64,000 bases of DNA from an uncultured Collinsella sp. (GTDB lineage: Bacteria > Actinomycetota > Coriobacteriia > Coriobacteriales > Coriobacteriaceae): positions 1-64,000 of the forward strand of contig CALEBN010000067.1 in assembly GCA_937943045.1 (NCBI GenBank), given 5' to 3'. Within the stretch, counting starts at the first letter, position 1. Each line of letters opens with the position of its first letter. A model generated the notes under the pieces. The model saw only the letters and a list, made by a program, of their open reading frames with translations, was not told the DNA's origin and did no database searches. Made by a program: the position numbers and the translations under genes. Of this stretch, positions 1-8,405 are shown piece after piece.

Positions 1-53
1 CCCCACCACTCCACCCCCTAACTATTGGGCGCCACCCCCGAGCATATGTTCGA

Positions 54-73
54 AAACACAATATGTTGTGTTT
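54..73. promoter_or_regulatory. 8-bp-arm palindrome, possible operator
   Basis: AAACACAA and TTGTGTTT flank four central bases. This is the geometry of a dimeric repressor site. No regulated gene can be assigned inside the window. Confidence 0.3.
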
Positions 74-78
74 AACGC

Positions 79-112
79 AAAGGCGGGATGCCACCTGTAG
101 CACCCCGCCTTT
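79..112. terminator. Hairpin terminator near the left edge
   Basis: Arms AAAGGCGGG (79-87) and CCCGCCTTT (104-112) enclose a 16-nt loop. The 3' T-run is short, so termination efficiency is uncertain. Confidence 0.45.
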
Positions 113-239
113 CAACCTCAACCTTCAAGTTGACCTTGAGGCGATTTTATGTCCCTTTACATGCCGTTCACATCGCCCCCAAACTCTCCCACGCGCGGCA
201 TGTGCACCCCGCCGCGCCATTGGCCGGTGGCGCAAAATG

Positions 240-301
240 GGACGGACCCCCGATTGCCAAAACGTGCGCAACAGCACGTTCCAGCAATCGGGGGTCCGTC
301 C
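240..301. repeat. Nested inverted repeat downstream of xerD
   Basis: Outer 18-bp arms (240-257 and 284-301, perfect) enclose inner 7-bp arms AACGTGC/GCACGTT (261-267, 274-280). As RNA it would form a long two-step hairpin, so it may end xerD transcription. It has the same outer-plus-inner geometry as elements at 24.8, 25.1 and 28.7 kb, but no shared sequence that I can see. Confidence 0.7.
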
Positions 302-334
302 TCGAATAACATGTAATCGCAGCTCAGCAGCGTA

Positions 335-1276
335 TTAGCGATGTGCCAGCGGGTGGGCCGCCAGGTAAACCTCAGTCAGCTGCGTACGATCGACATGCGT
401 GTAGACCTGCGTCGTCGATATATCGGCGTGTCCCAAGATCTCCTGCAGCACGCGAAGGTCCGCGCCGCCCGCGAGCATATGGGTGGCAAAGGAGTGGCGC
501 AACGCGTGCGGATGGAGTCCCACCAACCCCACCTGGCGTCCGTAGCGCTCGCATATGACGTGAACACCCTGACGCGACAGACGCCCGCCGTTCTTGTTTA
601 AAAAGACCGCCGGCGTCTCTGTCCCACGAGCATGAGCCGCCAGAAGTCGGCGCCCATCACATATATAGTGCGTCAGGGCACGCGCCGCGCTTCCCACCAA
701 AGGGGCCAGACGCTCCTTGGAGCCCTTGCCGCGAACCAGCACAAAGCCGTCATCGGCATGGATATCACTCACATCGAGCCCCACCAGCTCGCTCACGCGC
801 AGGCCGCACCCATACAGCACTTCCAAGATAGCGCGATCGCGCAGACCCATCTCACCATCCGGAAAATCCTGGTCGAGCAATGCCGAAACATCCTCCACCG
901 AAAGGCACTCCGGCAGGCGCTCGGCCTTTTTTGGCAAACGCAACGCCGCCGTAGGATTTTGGGTCACGGCCCCATCGCGCACCAAAAAGGCATGCAGGCC
1001 TTTGACGGCAGCGAGCGCGCGCTCCACCGAGGCATCGGAATAGCCCCCATCGCGCCGATCGGCGATAAAGTCCTCAATGACCCGCCGACTCACGTCCTCA
1101 AAGGACGCAATGCCCGTCCGCTCCAGATAGGCACAGTAGGTCGTCAGGTCTCGGCGATAGGCGGCAATCGTGTTGCGCGCCAAACCCCGCTCGACTGCAA
1201 GGTAATCAAGAAACTCCCCCGCCGCCACAGCGAGCGGCGAAGGAGCTTCTCCGATATGTTCCCGGTTCGCCGGCAA
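335..1276 (-). CDS. xerD: Tyrosine recombinase XerD-like
   Basis: Site-specific recombinase of the XerC/XerD family, 313 aa, the usual length. It would resolve chromosome dimers at dif with a partner recombinase in the cytoplasm. The N-terminal SAM-like core-binding domain covers about residues 15-100 and the catalytic domain about 120-305. Catalytic signatures seen are GCGLRVSEL (first Arg), HALRHSFATH (His-x-x-Arg) and LGHADISTTQVYTH (His and the nucleophile Tyr). The start is a TTG two bases after the pyrG stop, so translation is probably coupled to pyrG; no better start lies before the conserved core. XerD rather than XerC is the usual name for this pyrG-linked gene, but the two are not separated by what I see here. 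Confidence 0.9.
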   Translation of the reverse strand: MPANREHIGEAPSPLAVAAGEFLDYLAVERGLARNTIAAYRRDLTTYCAYLERTGIASFEDVSRRVIEDFIADRRDGGYSDASVERALAAVKGLHAFLVRDGAVTQNPTAALRLPKKAERLPECLSVEDVSALLDQDFPDGEMGLRDRAILEVLYGCGLRVSELVGLDVSDIHADDGFVLVRGKGSKERLAPLVGSAARALTHYICDGRRLLAAHARGTETPAVFLNKNGGRLSRQGVHVICERYGRQVGLVGLHPHALRHSFATHMLAGGADLRVLQEILGHADISTTQVYTHVDRTQLTEVYLAAHPLAHR

Positions 1277-1278
1277 CC

Positions 1279-2940
1279 TTAGTCCGTCGCACGATTCATG
1301 GGCGTCACCTGTAGGCGATCGATGCCCTCATGCTGGCCAATCGAGGCACGCACGAACTCTCGGAATAGCGGCTGAGGATTGGTGGGGCGGCTCTTAAACT
1401 CGGGGTGAGCCTGGGTGGCCACGAACCACGGGTGCACATCGCGCGGCAGCTCGACCATCTCGACCAGACGCTCGTCGGGTGAAAGGCCCGAGATGACAAG
1501 ACCGGCGTCCTCGAGCTGATCGCGGAAGGCATTGTTGAACTCAAAACGGTGACGGTGGCGCTCGTAGACAAGCTCCTCGCCATACGCCTCACGCGCGAGG
1601 GTATCGGCAGCGAGCTTGCACGGATAGGCGCCCAGGCGCATGGTGCCGCCCTTCTCGGTCACGTCCTCCTGCGAGCTCATCAGGTCGATTACGCTAAACG
1701 GACCGTCCGGATCAAACTCGGAGGAGCTGGCACCGGCAAGGCCGACAACGTTGCGGGCGAACTCGCACACGGCAACCTGCATACCCAGGCAAATGCCCAG
1801 ATACGGAATCTTGTGCTCGCGAGCAAACTCGGCAGCAAGGATCTTGCCCTCCAGGGCGCGCTTGCCAAAGCCGCCGGGAACCAGGATGCCCGATGCGTCG
1901 CCCAGAACCTCATTGACGTTTTCGGCATCGAGGCTCTCACCATCGACCAGCTGCACATCTACGTGACGATCGTAGAAAACGCCCGCGTGATGCAGGGCCT
2001 CGATAACCGACAGATATGCATCGGGAAGCTGGGTGTACTTTCCCACGACGGCAACCTTAACCTTATCGGCGTGATGGTTGGCATGGTTTTGCTTGCGCAG
2101 GAACTCATTCCATGCGCTCATATCGCGCTCGCGCGGATCGAGGCCAAGGCGCTCGCAAATGCGCAGGTCAAAGTCCTGCTCCGCGAGCAGCTGCGGCACG
2201 TCGTAAATGCTCGCGCAATCCTCGTTGGTAAAGACACAGTCGGTGTCGACGTCGCAGAAACTCGCGATCTTGCCGCGGATAGCGTCATCAATATGGTGAT
2301 CGGAGCGCAGCACAATAATGTCGGGCTGGATACCAAAGCTGCGCAGCTCCTTGACGGAGTGCTGCGTGGGCTTGGTCTTAACCTCGTGGGCGGCGGCGAT
2401 ATAGGGAACGAGCGATACGTGGATGTAGCAGACGTTCTCGGGACCGGCCTCCTTGCGGTACTGGCGGATAGCCTCCACGAACGGCTGCGACTCGATGTCG
2501 CCGATCGTGCCACCCAGCTCGGTAATGACAACGTCGGAGCCAGTCTGCTCCTCAATGCGGCGGAATTTGTCCTTGATAGCATTGGTGACGTGCGGGATCA
2601 CCTGGACGGTACCGCCCAAAAAGTCACCGCGACGCTCGCGGGCAATCAGGCTCTTGTAAATGGCGCCCGTCGTAAAGTTAGAATCGCGGGTCAGGTTCTC
2701 GTCAATAAAGCGCTCGTAGTGGCCCAGGTCCAGATCGGACTCGTAGCCGTCCTCGGTCACAAAGACCTCACCGTGCTGGAACGGGCTCATGGTACCGGGG
2801 TCGACGTTCAGATACGGGTCGGCCTTCTGCATCGTCACCTTGTAGCCGCGCGACTTGAGCAAACGGCCCAGCGATGCCGCGGTAATGCCCTTGCCCAAAG
2901 ACGAAACCACGCCGCCGGTCACAAACACATGCTTAGTCAT
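1279..2940 (-). CDS. pyrG: CTP synthase
   Basis: Converts UTP, ATP and glutamine to CTP, the last step of pyrimidine nucleotide synthesis. Length 553 aa is normal. The N-terminal synthase domain starts with KHVFVTGGVVSSLGKG (P-loop) and carries the conserved DPYLNVDPGTMSPF stretch. The C-terminal class-I glutamine amidotransferase domain has the nucleophile elbow GICLGMQ, and its His/Glu pair is expected in the QAHPEFKS segment near the end. The start ATG has an AGG about 9 nt upstream. xerD follows with a 2-nt gap, so the two form an operon. Confidence 0.98.
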   Translation of the reverse strand: MTKHVFVTGGVVSSLGKGITAASLGRLLKSRGYKVTMQKADPYLNVDPGTMSPFQHGEVFVTEDGYESDLDLGHYERFIDENLTRDSNFTTGAIYKSLIARERRGDFLGGTVQVIPHVTNAIKDKFRRIEEQTGSDVVITELGGTIGDIESQPFVEAIRQYRKEAGPENVCYIHVSLVPYIAAAHEVKTKPTQHSVKELRSFGIQPDIIVLRSDHHIDDAIRGKIASFCDVDTDCVFTNEDCASIYDVPQLLAEQDFDLRICERLGLDPRERDMSAWNEFLRKQNHANHHADKVKVAVVGKYTQLPDAYLSVIEALHHAGVFYDRHVDVQLVDGESLDAENVNEVLGDASGILVPGGFGKRALEGKILAAEFAREHKIPYLGICLGMQVAVCEFARNVVGLAGASSSEFDPDGPFSVIDLMSSQEDVTEKGGTMRLGAYPCKLAADTLAREAYGEELVYERHRHRFEFNNAFRDQLEDAGLVISGLSPDERLVEMVELPRDVHPWFVATQAHPEFKSRPTNPQPLFREFVRASIGQHEGIDRLQVTPMNRATD

Positions 2941-3069
2941 ATTGAATTACCTGCGCTTCCCGTAGAAGTTGTCCATACACATCTTACGGGTCTTCATTGT
3001 AATACTCGAGAAAGAAGCAGTTCGCCATTTTTCACCAAAGTGCTTGCATTTCTCCATCTCGAAACAAAA

Positions 3070-3092
3070 CGCCGCCCGGGACCCGAGCGGCG
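3070..3092 (-). terminator. Terminator of the winged-helix gene
   Basis: Arms CGCCGC and GCGGCG with G/C-rich inner pairing are followed on the minus strand by TTTTGTTT. It separates the upstream regulator gene from pyrG. Confidence 0.7.
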
Positions 3093-3117
3093 TAACAACA
3101 TCTTAGGCGGCAGAACG

Positions 3118-3453
3118 TTACCGATCGGCAAGCTCGTCCCTGAGCATATCCCGAACGAGCATACCCGCGCGGATGCCTTTCAGATACCACCCGCCACGCT
3201 CGGTAAGGCAAATACCATTTGCAAGCTGGCCGCCATCCTCGCTATAACGCGAAACGACCTCGATCAAACCGTCAGAATCCAAGCGCTCAATTGCGGCGCG
3301 GGCTCGATACGGAGACACTCCAACGTGCTCCGCAAGCGTTTTGCGCGAGAAGCCATATGTCCCGCCACTTTCGGATTGCTGGGCAATCTCCATCAACACC
3401 AGCACTTCGACACGCTTCATATCGTTGACACTCGCACGACCCTTGCCCGCCAT
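3118..3453 (-). CDS. Winged helix-turn-helix DNA-binding protein
   Basis: A small cytoplasmic protein of 111 aa. It looks like a single wHTH domain: a helix-rich N-terminus, a recognition-helix region (TLAEHVGVSPYRARAAIERL) and a wing (GLIEVVSRYSEDGGQ). It most resembles MarR- or replication-initiator-type wHTH folds, but I cannot name a family or ligand. The ATG at 3453 is chosen because GAGGAGG lies 5 nt upstream. A GTG at 3507 would add 18 residues but lacks such a site. It stands alone with its own terminator; a TACAAT -10-like hexamer lies about 110 bp upstream of the start. Confidence 0.75.
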   Translation of the reverse strand: MAGKGRASVNDMKRVEVLVLMEIAQQSESGGTYGFSRKTLAEHVGVSPYRARAAIERLDSDGLIEVVSRYSEDGGQLANGICLTERGGWYLKGIRAGMLVRDMLRDELADR

Positions 3454-3647
3454 GGCAGCCTCCTCTAACCGAGCACGAGCATCCAGCGCGCCGTGCACGA
3501 CCGACACACCTCACGATGGCAGGTAATATCCATCATGCGGCATCCCGCTAAGGATGAAACAGTTACGATTATTGTATACCGCCCAAATTATTTTTAGGCA
3601 GGTAAACGGCTATTTTTCGCCGAAATAGACGCTTTATTGATCAAAAA

Positions 3648-3675
3648 GCCGTACCGGGCGCTAACCCGATACGGC
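3648..3675 (-). terminator. Terminator of the DUF1846 gene
   Basis: Arms GCCGTACCGGG (3648-3658) and CCCGATACGGC (3665-3675) are followed on the minus strand by TTTTT. Confidence 0.85.
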
Positions 3676-3709
3676 CAAAATGCGATGCAATTACCGCGGT
3701 ACTTCAAAC

Positions 3710-5191
3710 TTAGCGATGGAAGAAACCACGACGCTCAAACTTGGGCTCGCAGCACACGTTGATGCCCAGTTTACGCAACACCGTCTCGTCCGTCGGCGAG
3801 ATAATCACGCTAAAGAAGGCATCGCAACCGCGCAGCTGCTCCAGGCCCGAAAGGACACGAGCGGCCGTCTCGCTCGTAGCCGAGGTGATCGACAGCGCCA
3901 TAAGCGTCTCGTCGGTGTGAAGGCGCGGGTTTTTGCTGCCCAGGAAATGCGTCTTGAGCTTGCTGATGGGCTCGATCGCCTCGTCGCTGATGACTTCAAG
4001 CTCAAGGTCGACGCCCGAAACATGCTTGAGAGCGTTCATAATGAGCGAACTTGCGGCGCCCAGGCGCGTGGAGGTCTTACCGGTCACCACGGAACCGTCC
4101 GGCATGACCATGGCGCCCACAGGACCTCCCGTCAGTTGCTCCCTGGTTAAGGCCGCCGAGCGCGCCGGTGAGTAGTTCTTATCGATGCCGGCCTTCTTCA
4201 TAATAATCTTGAGACGGTCGACTTGCTCATCGCCCACGCCGGTACGGCGCACATTTTCGACCGCGGTAAAGTAGCGGCGGACGATCTCCATCTTGGAAGC
4301 GTCGCGGCAGGCATCGTCATCGGTGATGGCAAAGCCGACCATATTGACGCCCATGTCCGTGGGACTCTGGTAGGGGCTCTTGCCTAGGATCTTTTCCATC
4401 AGGGCACGGACCACCGGGAAGGCCTCGACGTCGCGGTTGTAGTTGACCGTGGTCTTGTTGTAGGCCTCAAGGTGAAAGGAATCGATGATGTTGGCATCGT
4501 CGAGGTCCGCCGTGGCGGCCTCGTAGGCAATATTGACCGGATGCGTCAGGGGAAGATTCCAGACCGGGAAGGTCTCAAACTTGGCATAACCGGCGGCGGT
4601 GCCGTGCTTATGCTCGTGATACAGCTGTGAGAGGCAGGTGGCGAGCTTGCCCGAGCCAGGGCCGGGCGCCGTCACGACAACGAGCGGACGCGTGGTCTCG
4701 ACGAACTCGTTCTTGCCGTAGCCTTCGTCAGAAACGATCAGATCGACGTCGTGCGGATAGCCCTCAATGGGATAGTGCAGCTTGGCGGGAATGCCGAGTG
4801 CATTCAGACGATTGCGGAAGACGTCGGCAGCGGGCTGACCGGCATACTGCGTGATAACCACGGCCGCGACAGCAAAACCGTTGCCGCGGAACAGGTCGAC
4901 CAGGCGCAAGACGTCCTCGTCATAGGTAATGCCCAGGTCGCCACGGGCCTTGTTCTTCTCAATATGGTTTGCATTGATTGCGATGATGACCTCGACGTCG
5001 TCGGCAATGCTCTTGAGCATGCGGAACTTGCTGTCCGGCTCAAAACCCGGCAGCACGCGACTCGCATGATAGTCGTCAAACAGCTTGCCGCCAAACTCCA
5101 AATAGAGCTTGCCACCAAACTGCGAGATGCGCTCCTTAATGTGAGCAGCCTGCAGCTCGATGTACTTCGCGTTGTCGAAACCCTGGCGCAT
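3710..5191 (-). CDS. DUF1846 domain-containing protein
   Basis: A 493-aa cytoplasmic protein matching the DUF1846 family along its full length (opening RQGFDNAKYIELQAAHIKER, then the GGKLYLEFGGKLFDDYH segment). Family structures are known, but I know of no established reaction. A segment PLVVVTAPGPGSGKLAT (about residue 180) resembles a nucleotide-binding loop, so an ATP-linked function is possible but is inference. The start at 5191 has GGGAG 6 nt upstream. An in-frame ATG at 5215 has no Shine-Dalgarno and lies only about 10 nt from a TATAAT hexamer. Monocistronic with its own terminator. Confidence 0.85.
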   Translation of the reverse strand: MRQGFDNAKYIELQAAHIKERISQFGGKLYLEFGGKLFDDYHASRVLPGFEPDSKFRMLKSIADDVEVIIAINANHIEKNKARGDLGITYDEDVLRLVDLFRGNGFAVAAVVITQYAGQPAADVFRNRLNALGIPAKLHYPIEGYPHDVDLIVSDEGYGKNEFVETTRPLVVVTAPGPGSGKLATCLSQLYHEHKHGTAAGYAKFETFPVWNLPLTHPVNIAYEAATADLDDANIIDSFHLEAYNKTTVNYNRDVEAFPVVRALMEKILGKSPYQSPTDMGVNMVGFAITDDDACRDASKMEIVRRYFTAVENVRRTGVGDEQVDRLKIIMKKAGIDKNYSPARSAALTREQLTGGPVGAMVMPDGSVVTGKTSTRLGAASSLIMNALKHVSGVDLELEVISDEAIEPISKLKTHFLGSKNPRLHTDETLMALSITSATSETAARVLSGLEQLRGCDAFFSVIISPTDETVLRKLGINVCCEPKFERRGFFHR

Positions 5192-5442
5192 GTGTGGCTC
5201 CCGTCCCGTTTCCATTTAATGTCCTAGGCGATTATAACGGAGCCCGCCCTCCCCGATACCCAGACCATCAACAGGCACCAACCAAACACGCTCATCACAA
5301 CCACCGGGGACCCGGGGCAGCTCGTTTGGAACGGGGAACAAGTCACTCAGCACCAACAATGAAAACATCGCAGGCAGAGCTGAAGCCAGCGAACGGGCAC
5401 CAGAGCGAGCAAGCTTCCCCCTGCACCAACAAGGGGAACGTC

Positions 5443-5534
5443 GCAGGTGGAGCATAAGTCAGCGAAAGCCCGTCAGATTGCCGCTCTGGCGGGTTTGCAG
5501 CGTCGACCGGTTCCGCGGTTTGGTAAAACCGCGG
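5443..5534 (+). repeat. Mosaic intergenic repeat, copy a
   Basis: Contains GCAGGTGGAGCATAAGTC plus AGCGAAA (shared with 62.75 kb), GTCAGATTGCCGCTCT (shared with 34.79 kb) and the hairpin CGCGGTTTGGTAAAACCGCG (shared with both). The shared blocks appear in the same order in different copies, which argues for one element family rather than chance. Confidence 0.7.
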
Positions 5535-5545
5535 AACAAAAAAGC

Positions 5546-5576
5546 GCCCCCTCCCGCGCACGGAACGGGAGGGGGC
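5546..5576 (-). terminator. Terminator of the arginine operon
   Basis: Perfect 11-bp arms GCCCCCTCCCG and CGGGAGGGGGC are followed on the minus strand by a T-rich tract. A second hairpin (CCGGTGGG/CCCACCGG, 5592-5612) lies just upstream in the transcript. Confidence 0.85.
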
Positions 5577-5678
5577 TAAAGGTAGGAGTCTACCGGTGGG
5601 TTGACCCCACCGGACAGACGATGACCAGGTGATCCTTTACAGGATCGTCAAGGTTTCCGTGGGGTACCCGTTGGGTAC

Positions 5679-7157
5679 TTAGAGCATCACGCAAGCGACG
5701 GTCAGGATGATGGCGCAGACAACGGAGAGAGCGACGATGAGCTTAAGGGCAAACTTGAGCCAGGTCGTCCACTCGATCTTGGCCAGGGCGAGACCGCCCA
5801 TGATGGCGCCGGAGGTCGGGGTGAACAGGTTCACAACGCCGATGGCAGAGGAGAAGATCATGACCATGACCTCGGGCGAGAAGCCGAGCTTAACAGCCAG
5901 CGGTCCCATGATAGGCATGGAGACGGTAGCCATACCAGAGGTCGAGGGGATCAGGAAGGACAGGCCGAAGTAGACCAGGAAGCTCATGGGAGCGAAGATC
6001 ACGCCGGACAGGCCAGCCAGAGCATTGGCGGCAGCGTCGAGGACGTAGACGTCGAGGCCGGTGTTAGCCATGAGGACGGAGATACCACGGGCGAGGGCGA
6101 TGACGAGAACAACGGACATCATGTCGGCAGCGCCGGTGATGAAGGTGTTAACGATCTGCTTCTCGGACAGGCCACCGATGATACCGATCAGGACGGCCAT
6201 GAGGAAGAACCAGGTGGAAGCCTCGTCGAAGTACCACTGACCAATGGGCAGGCCGGTGATCAGGGCAGACCAGCCCTGGACGACGGCGTTACCGTCGGCA
6301 TCGTAGACAGCGCCAGCGTCGAAGAAGTTGGCGACGCCCTCGTTGAGGTCGGCCAGCGGAATGAAGCCGACGATCATGACGACGAAGGTGAAGGCAAAGG
6401 CGATCAGAACACCCTTCTGACGACCGGTGAGCTTGACCTCATTGTGAACCTCGGAAGCAGCCTTGCCGTGAGCCTCTTCGGCGTCCTTGAGCTCCTGCAT
6501 CGACAGGATGGTGGAACCCTTGTCAGCCTTGACCTTCTTGGCATAGCTCATGACGAAGAAGATGGACATGGCAGTGGTAACAATCCACAGGACGGCACCA
6601 AGGCCGATGATGATGGACTGGTTGACCTCAATGCCAACGCCGGTCAGAGCGTCGACGGCAGCGCCGACGGCGAACGGGTTAACCGTGGAGCCCAGGCAGC
6701 CGCAGCCAGCGCCGAGCAGGACGGTAGCGGCGCCGACCATCGGGTCGAAGCCGGCAGCCATCATGGTAGCGGCGAGCAGGGCGTAGAAGGGAACGGTCTC
6801 CTCGCACATACCATAGGTGGTACCACCGAGGGAGAAGATGAGCATCAGCACGGGAATGAGCATGATCTCGTTGCCCTTAAGCTTCTGCACCAGGACGGCG
6901 ATGCCGTTGTCCAGAGCGCCGGTCTCGGTCATCATGCCGAGGAAGCCGCCCAGGATCATAACGAAGAGGCAGACGGGCAGAGCGTCAGCGAAGCCCTTGA
7001 TCGGGGCGGTGCAGAAATCGCTCAGACGGGCAGCAGTAACCGCGCCGCCGGACGTGCCGGAGACGATAACGGTAATCACTGCAACAATTGCCAGCAGAGC
7101 AAGAAGAATGGTGAACGATGAAGGCATACCGCGCTTTTTCTTAGCGGTCTCAGTCAT
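5679..7157 (-). CDS. YfcC/ArcD-type arginine-ornithine antiporter (probable)
   Basis: Integral membrane transporter of the C4-dicarboxylate anaerobic carrier superfamily (YfcC family), 492 aa, about 12 hydrophobic segments. Several members of this family sit in arginine deiminase operons. Its position as the last gene after arcA and argF suggests that it exchanges arginine for ornithine. Substrate is inferred from context only. Visible landmarks are GGTTYGMCEETVPFYALL and the C-terminal PTSGAIMGGLALAKI region. The start at 7157 is chosen because AAGGGGGG lies 9 nt upstream; the ATG at 7166 would directly abut the Shine-Dalgarno. A strong hairpin (7259-7288) precedes the gene and may reduce its expression relative to argF. 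Confidence 0.85.
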   Translation of the reverse strand: MTETAKKKRGMPSSFTILLALLAIVAVITVIVSGTSGGAVTAARLSDFCTAPIKGFADALPVCLFVMILGGFLGMMTETGALDNGIAVLVQKLKGNEIMLIPVLMLIFSLGGTTYGMCEETVPFYALLAATMMAAGFDPMVGAATVLLGAGCGCLGSTVNPFAVGAAVDALTGVGIEVNQSIIIGLGAVLWIVTTAMSIFFVMSYAKKVKADKGSTILSMQELKDAEEAHGKAASEVHNEVKLTGRQKGVLIAFAFTFVVMIVGFIPLADLNEGVANFFDAGAVYDADGNAVVQGWSALITGLPIGQWYFDEASTWFFLMAVLIGIIGGLSEKQIVNTFITGAADMMSVVLVIALARGISVLMANTGLDVYVLDAAANALAGLSGVIFAPMSFLVYFGLSFLIPSTSGMATVSMPIMGPLAVKLGFSPEVMVMIFSSAIGVVNLFTPTSGAIMGGLALAKIEWTTWLKFALKLIVALSVVCAIILTVACVML

Positions 7158-7258
7158 AGTTCTCATCCCCCCTTCATAAATCATTTACTGATCTCGCCCG
7201 AAGCGGCTCTTCCGTGCCGTGCCTGCCGCTCGATGCGAGATTTTTACCAGATAAAGCC

Positions 7259-7288
7259 GCTCGGGGTGTTCAACAATACACCCCGAGC
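7259..7288 (-). terminator. Hairpin between argF and the antiporter gene
   Basis: Perfect 11-bp arms GCTCGGGGTGT and ACACCCCGAGC. There is no T-run, so it is more likely a processing/stabilising or partial termination element within the operon. Confidence 0.6.
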
Positions 7289-7304
7289 GAGATGCTAGAT
7301 GCTC

Positions 7305-8300
7305 TTACTTGAGCGTGGCATACATGACAGCCTTGATGGTGTGCATGCGGTTCTCGGCCTCGTCGAAGACCTTGGAAGCGGGGCTCTCGAAGACCTCGTC
7401 GGTGACCTCCTGCTCGGTGATGCCGAACTGCTCGCACTTCTCGGCGCCAATGGTGGTGTTGGTGTCGTGGAAGCTAGGCAGGCAGTGCAGGAAGATGGCA
7501 CCCGGGTTGGCCATAGCCATGACCTCGGAGGTGACACGATACGGGGTGAGCTGAGCGATGCGCTCGGCCCAGACCTCGTCGGGCTCGCCCATGGAGACCC
7601 ACACGTCGGTGTAGATAACGTCGGCACCGGTGACGCCGTCCTTGACGTCGGTGGTCAGCTTGATGGTGCAGCCGTTAGCCTCGGCGATGGGCTTGCAGGC
7701 CTCGATGACGTCGTCAGCGGGCATGCACTCCTCGGGGCCGCAGGCCACGAAGTTCATACCGAGCTTGGAGCAGACAACCATGAGGGAGCGAGCGACGTTG
7801 TTCTTGCAGTCGCCCATAAAGACGAGGGTCTTGCCCTTGATGTCGTAGTTGAAGTTCTCCTGGACGGTCAGGATGTCAGCGAGCATCTGGGTGGGATGCC
7901 ACTCAGTGGTCAGGCCGTTCCACACGGGCACGCCGGACTTAGCAGCGAGCTCCTCGACGTCGTCCTGGGCAAAGCCGCGGAACTCGATGCCGTCATACAT
8001 GCGACCGAGAACGCGGGCGGTGTCCTCGATGGACTCCTTCTTGCCCATCTGCGACGAACCCGGATCGAGGTAGGTGACGCCCATGCCCAGATCCATGCCG
8101 CCGACCTCGAAGGCGCAGCGGGTACGAGTGGAGGTCTTCTGGAAAAGCAGAACGATGTTCTTGCCCTCGAGATAGCGGTGCGGAACGCCAGCGCGCTTCA
8201 TATCCTTGAAGTTCTTGGAGAGCTTGAGCAGGTACTCGATCTCCTCGGTGGTGAGGTCGAGGAGCTTGAGGAAGCTACGGCCGGAGAGGTTAACACCCAT
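7305..8300 (-). CDS. argF: Ornithine carbamoyltransferase (catabolic)
   Basis: 331 aa, normal length. In the arginine deiminase pathway it phosphorolyses citrulline to ornithine and carbamoyl phosphate. The carbamoyl-phosphate loop STRTR is at residues 57-61; the ornithine-side motifs MGDCKNN and HCLPSFHD are present. AAAGGA precedes the ATG. It lies downstream of arcA and upstream of the antiporter, so a catabolic role (ArcB) is the natural reading; anabolic ArgF cannot be excluded from sequence. No carbamate kinase gene (arcC) is in this cluster, so the carbamoyl-phosphate-to-ATP step must be encoded elsewhere. Confidence 0.95.
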   Translation of the reverse strand: MGVNLSGRSFLKLLDLTTEEIEYLLKLSKNFKDMKRAGVPHRYLEGKNIVLLFQKTSTRTRCAFEVGGMDLGMGVTYLDPGSSQMGKKESIEDTARVLGRMYDGIEFRGFAQDDVEELAAKSGVPVWNGLTTEWHPTQMLADILTVQENFNYDIKGKTLVFMGDCKNNVARSLMVVCSKLGMNFVACGPEECMPADDVIEACKPIAEANGCTIKLTTDVKDGVTGADVIYTDVWVSMGEPDEVWAERIAQLTPYRVTSEVMAMANPGAIFLHCLPSFHDTNTTIGAEKCEQFGITEQEVTDEVFESPASKVFDEAENRMHTIKAVMYATLK

Positions 8301-8365
8301 GGTTCGTTTCCTTTCGAAGAAATGAATTACGTAAGTAATTAGTGTAGCCCGTTTGACGGGCGAAA

Positions 8366-8394
8366 CCGGTGCGGTTGTAGGGGGACCGCACCGG
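8366..8394 (-). terminator. Hairpin between arcA and argF
   Basis: Arms CCGGTGCGGT and ACCGCACCGG (10 bp). A short second hairpin GCCCGT/ACGGGC (8347-8361) follows in the transcript. With no clear T-run it is probably a partial terminator that makes arcA more abundant than argF. Confidence 0.6.
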
Positions 8395-8405
8395 AAACGG
8401 AAAGA

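Larger units (their letters stand above)
1..334. other. Non-coding stretch at the left edge
   Basis: No convincing reading frame is visible. It holds a palindrome (54-73), a terminator-like hairpin (79-112) and a nested inverted repeat (240-301), each listed separately. The rest shows nothing I can name. Confidence 0.6.
5192..5678. other. Intergenic region with promoter, repeat and terminator
   Basis: Contains a TATAAT -10 for the DUF1846 gene (minus strand, about 5231-5236; no clear -35), a copy of a four-copy intergenic repeat (5443-5534) and two hairpins ending the arginine operon (5546-5576 and 5592-5612). Between 5260 and 5440 I see only phrases such as CACCAACAA repeated loosely, with no gene. 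Confidence 0.6.

Noticed and set aside
122..142. SoxR/MerR-like CCTTCAAGTTGACCTTGAGG
   Set aside because: Arms match imperfectly and no -35/-10 pair with suitable spacing surrounds it.
1549..3468. 639-codon open frame on the plus strand opposite pyrG
   Set aside because: Antisense shadow of a highly conserved GC-rich gene; composition is that of a mirror frame, with no domain.
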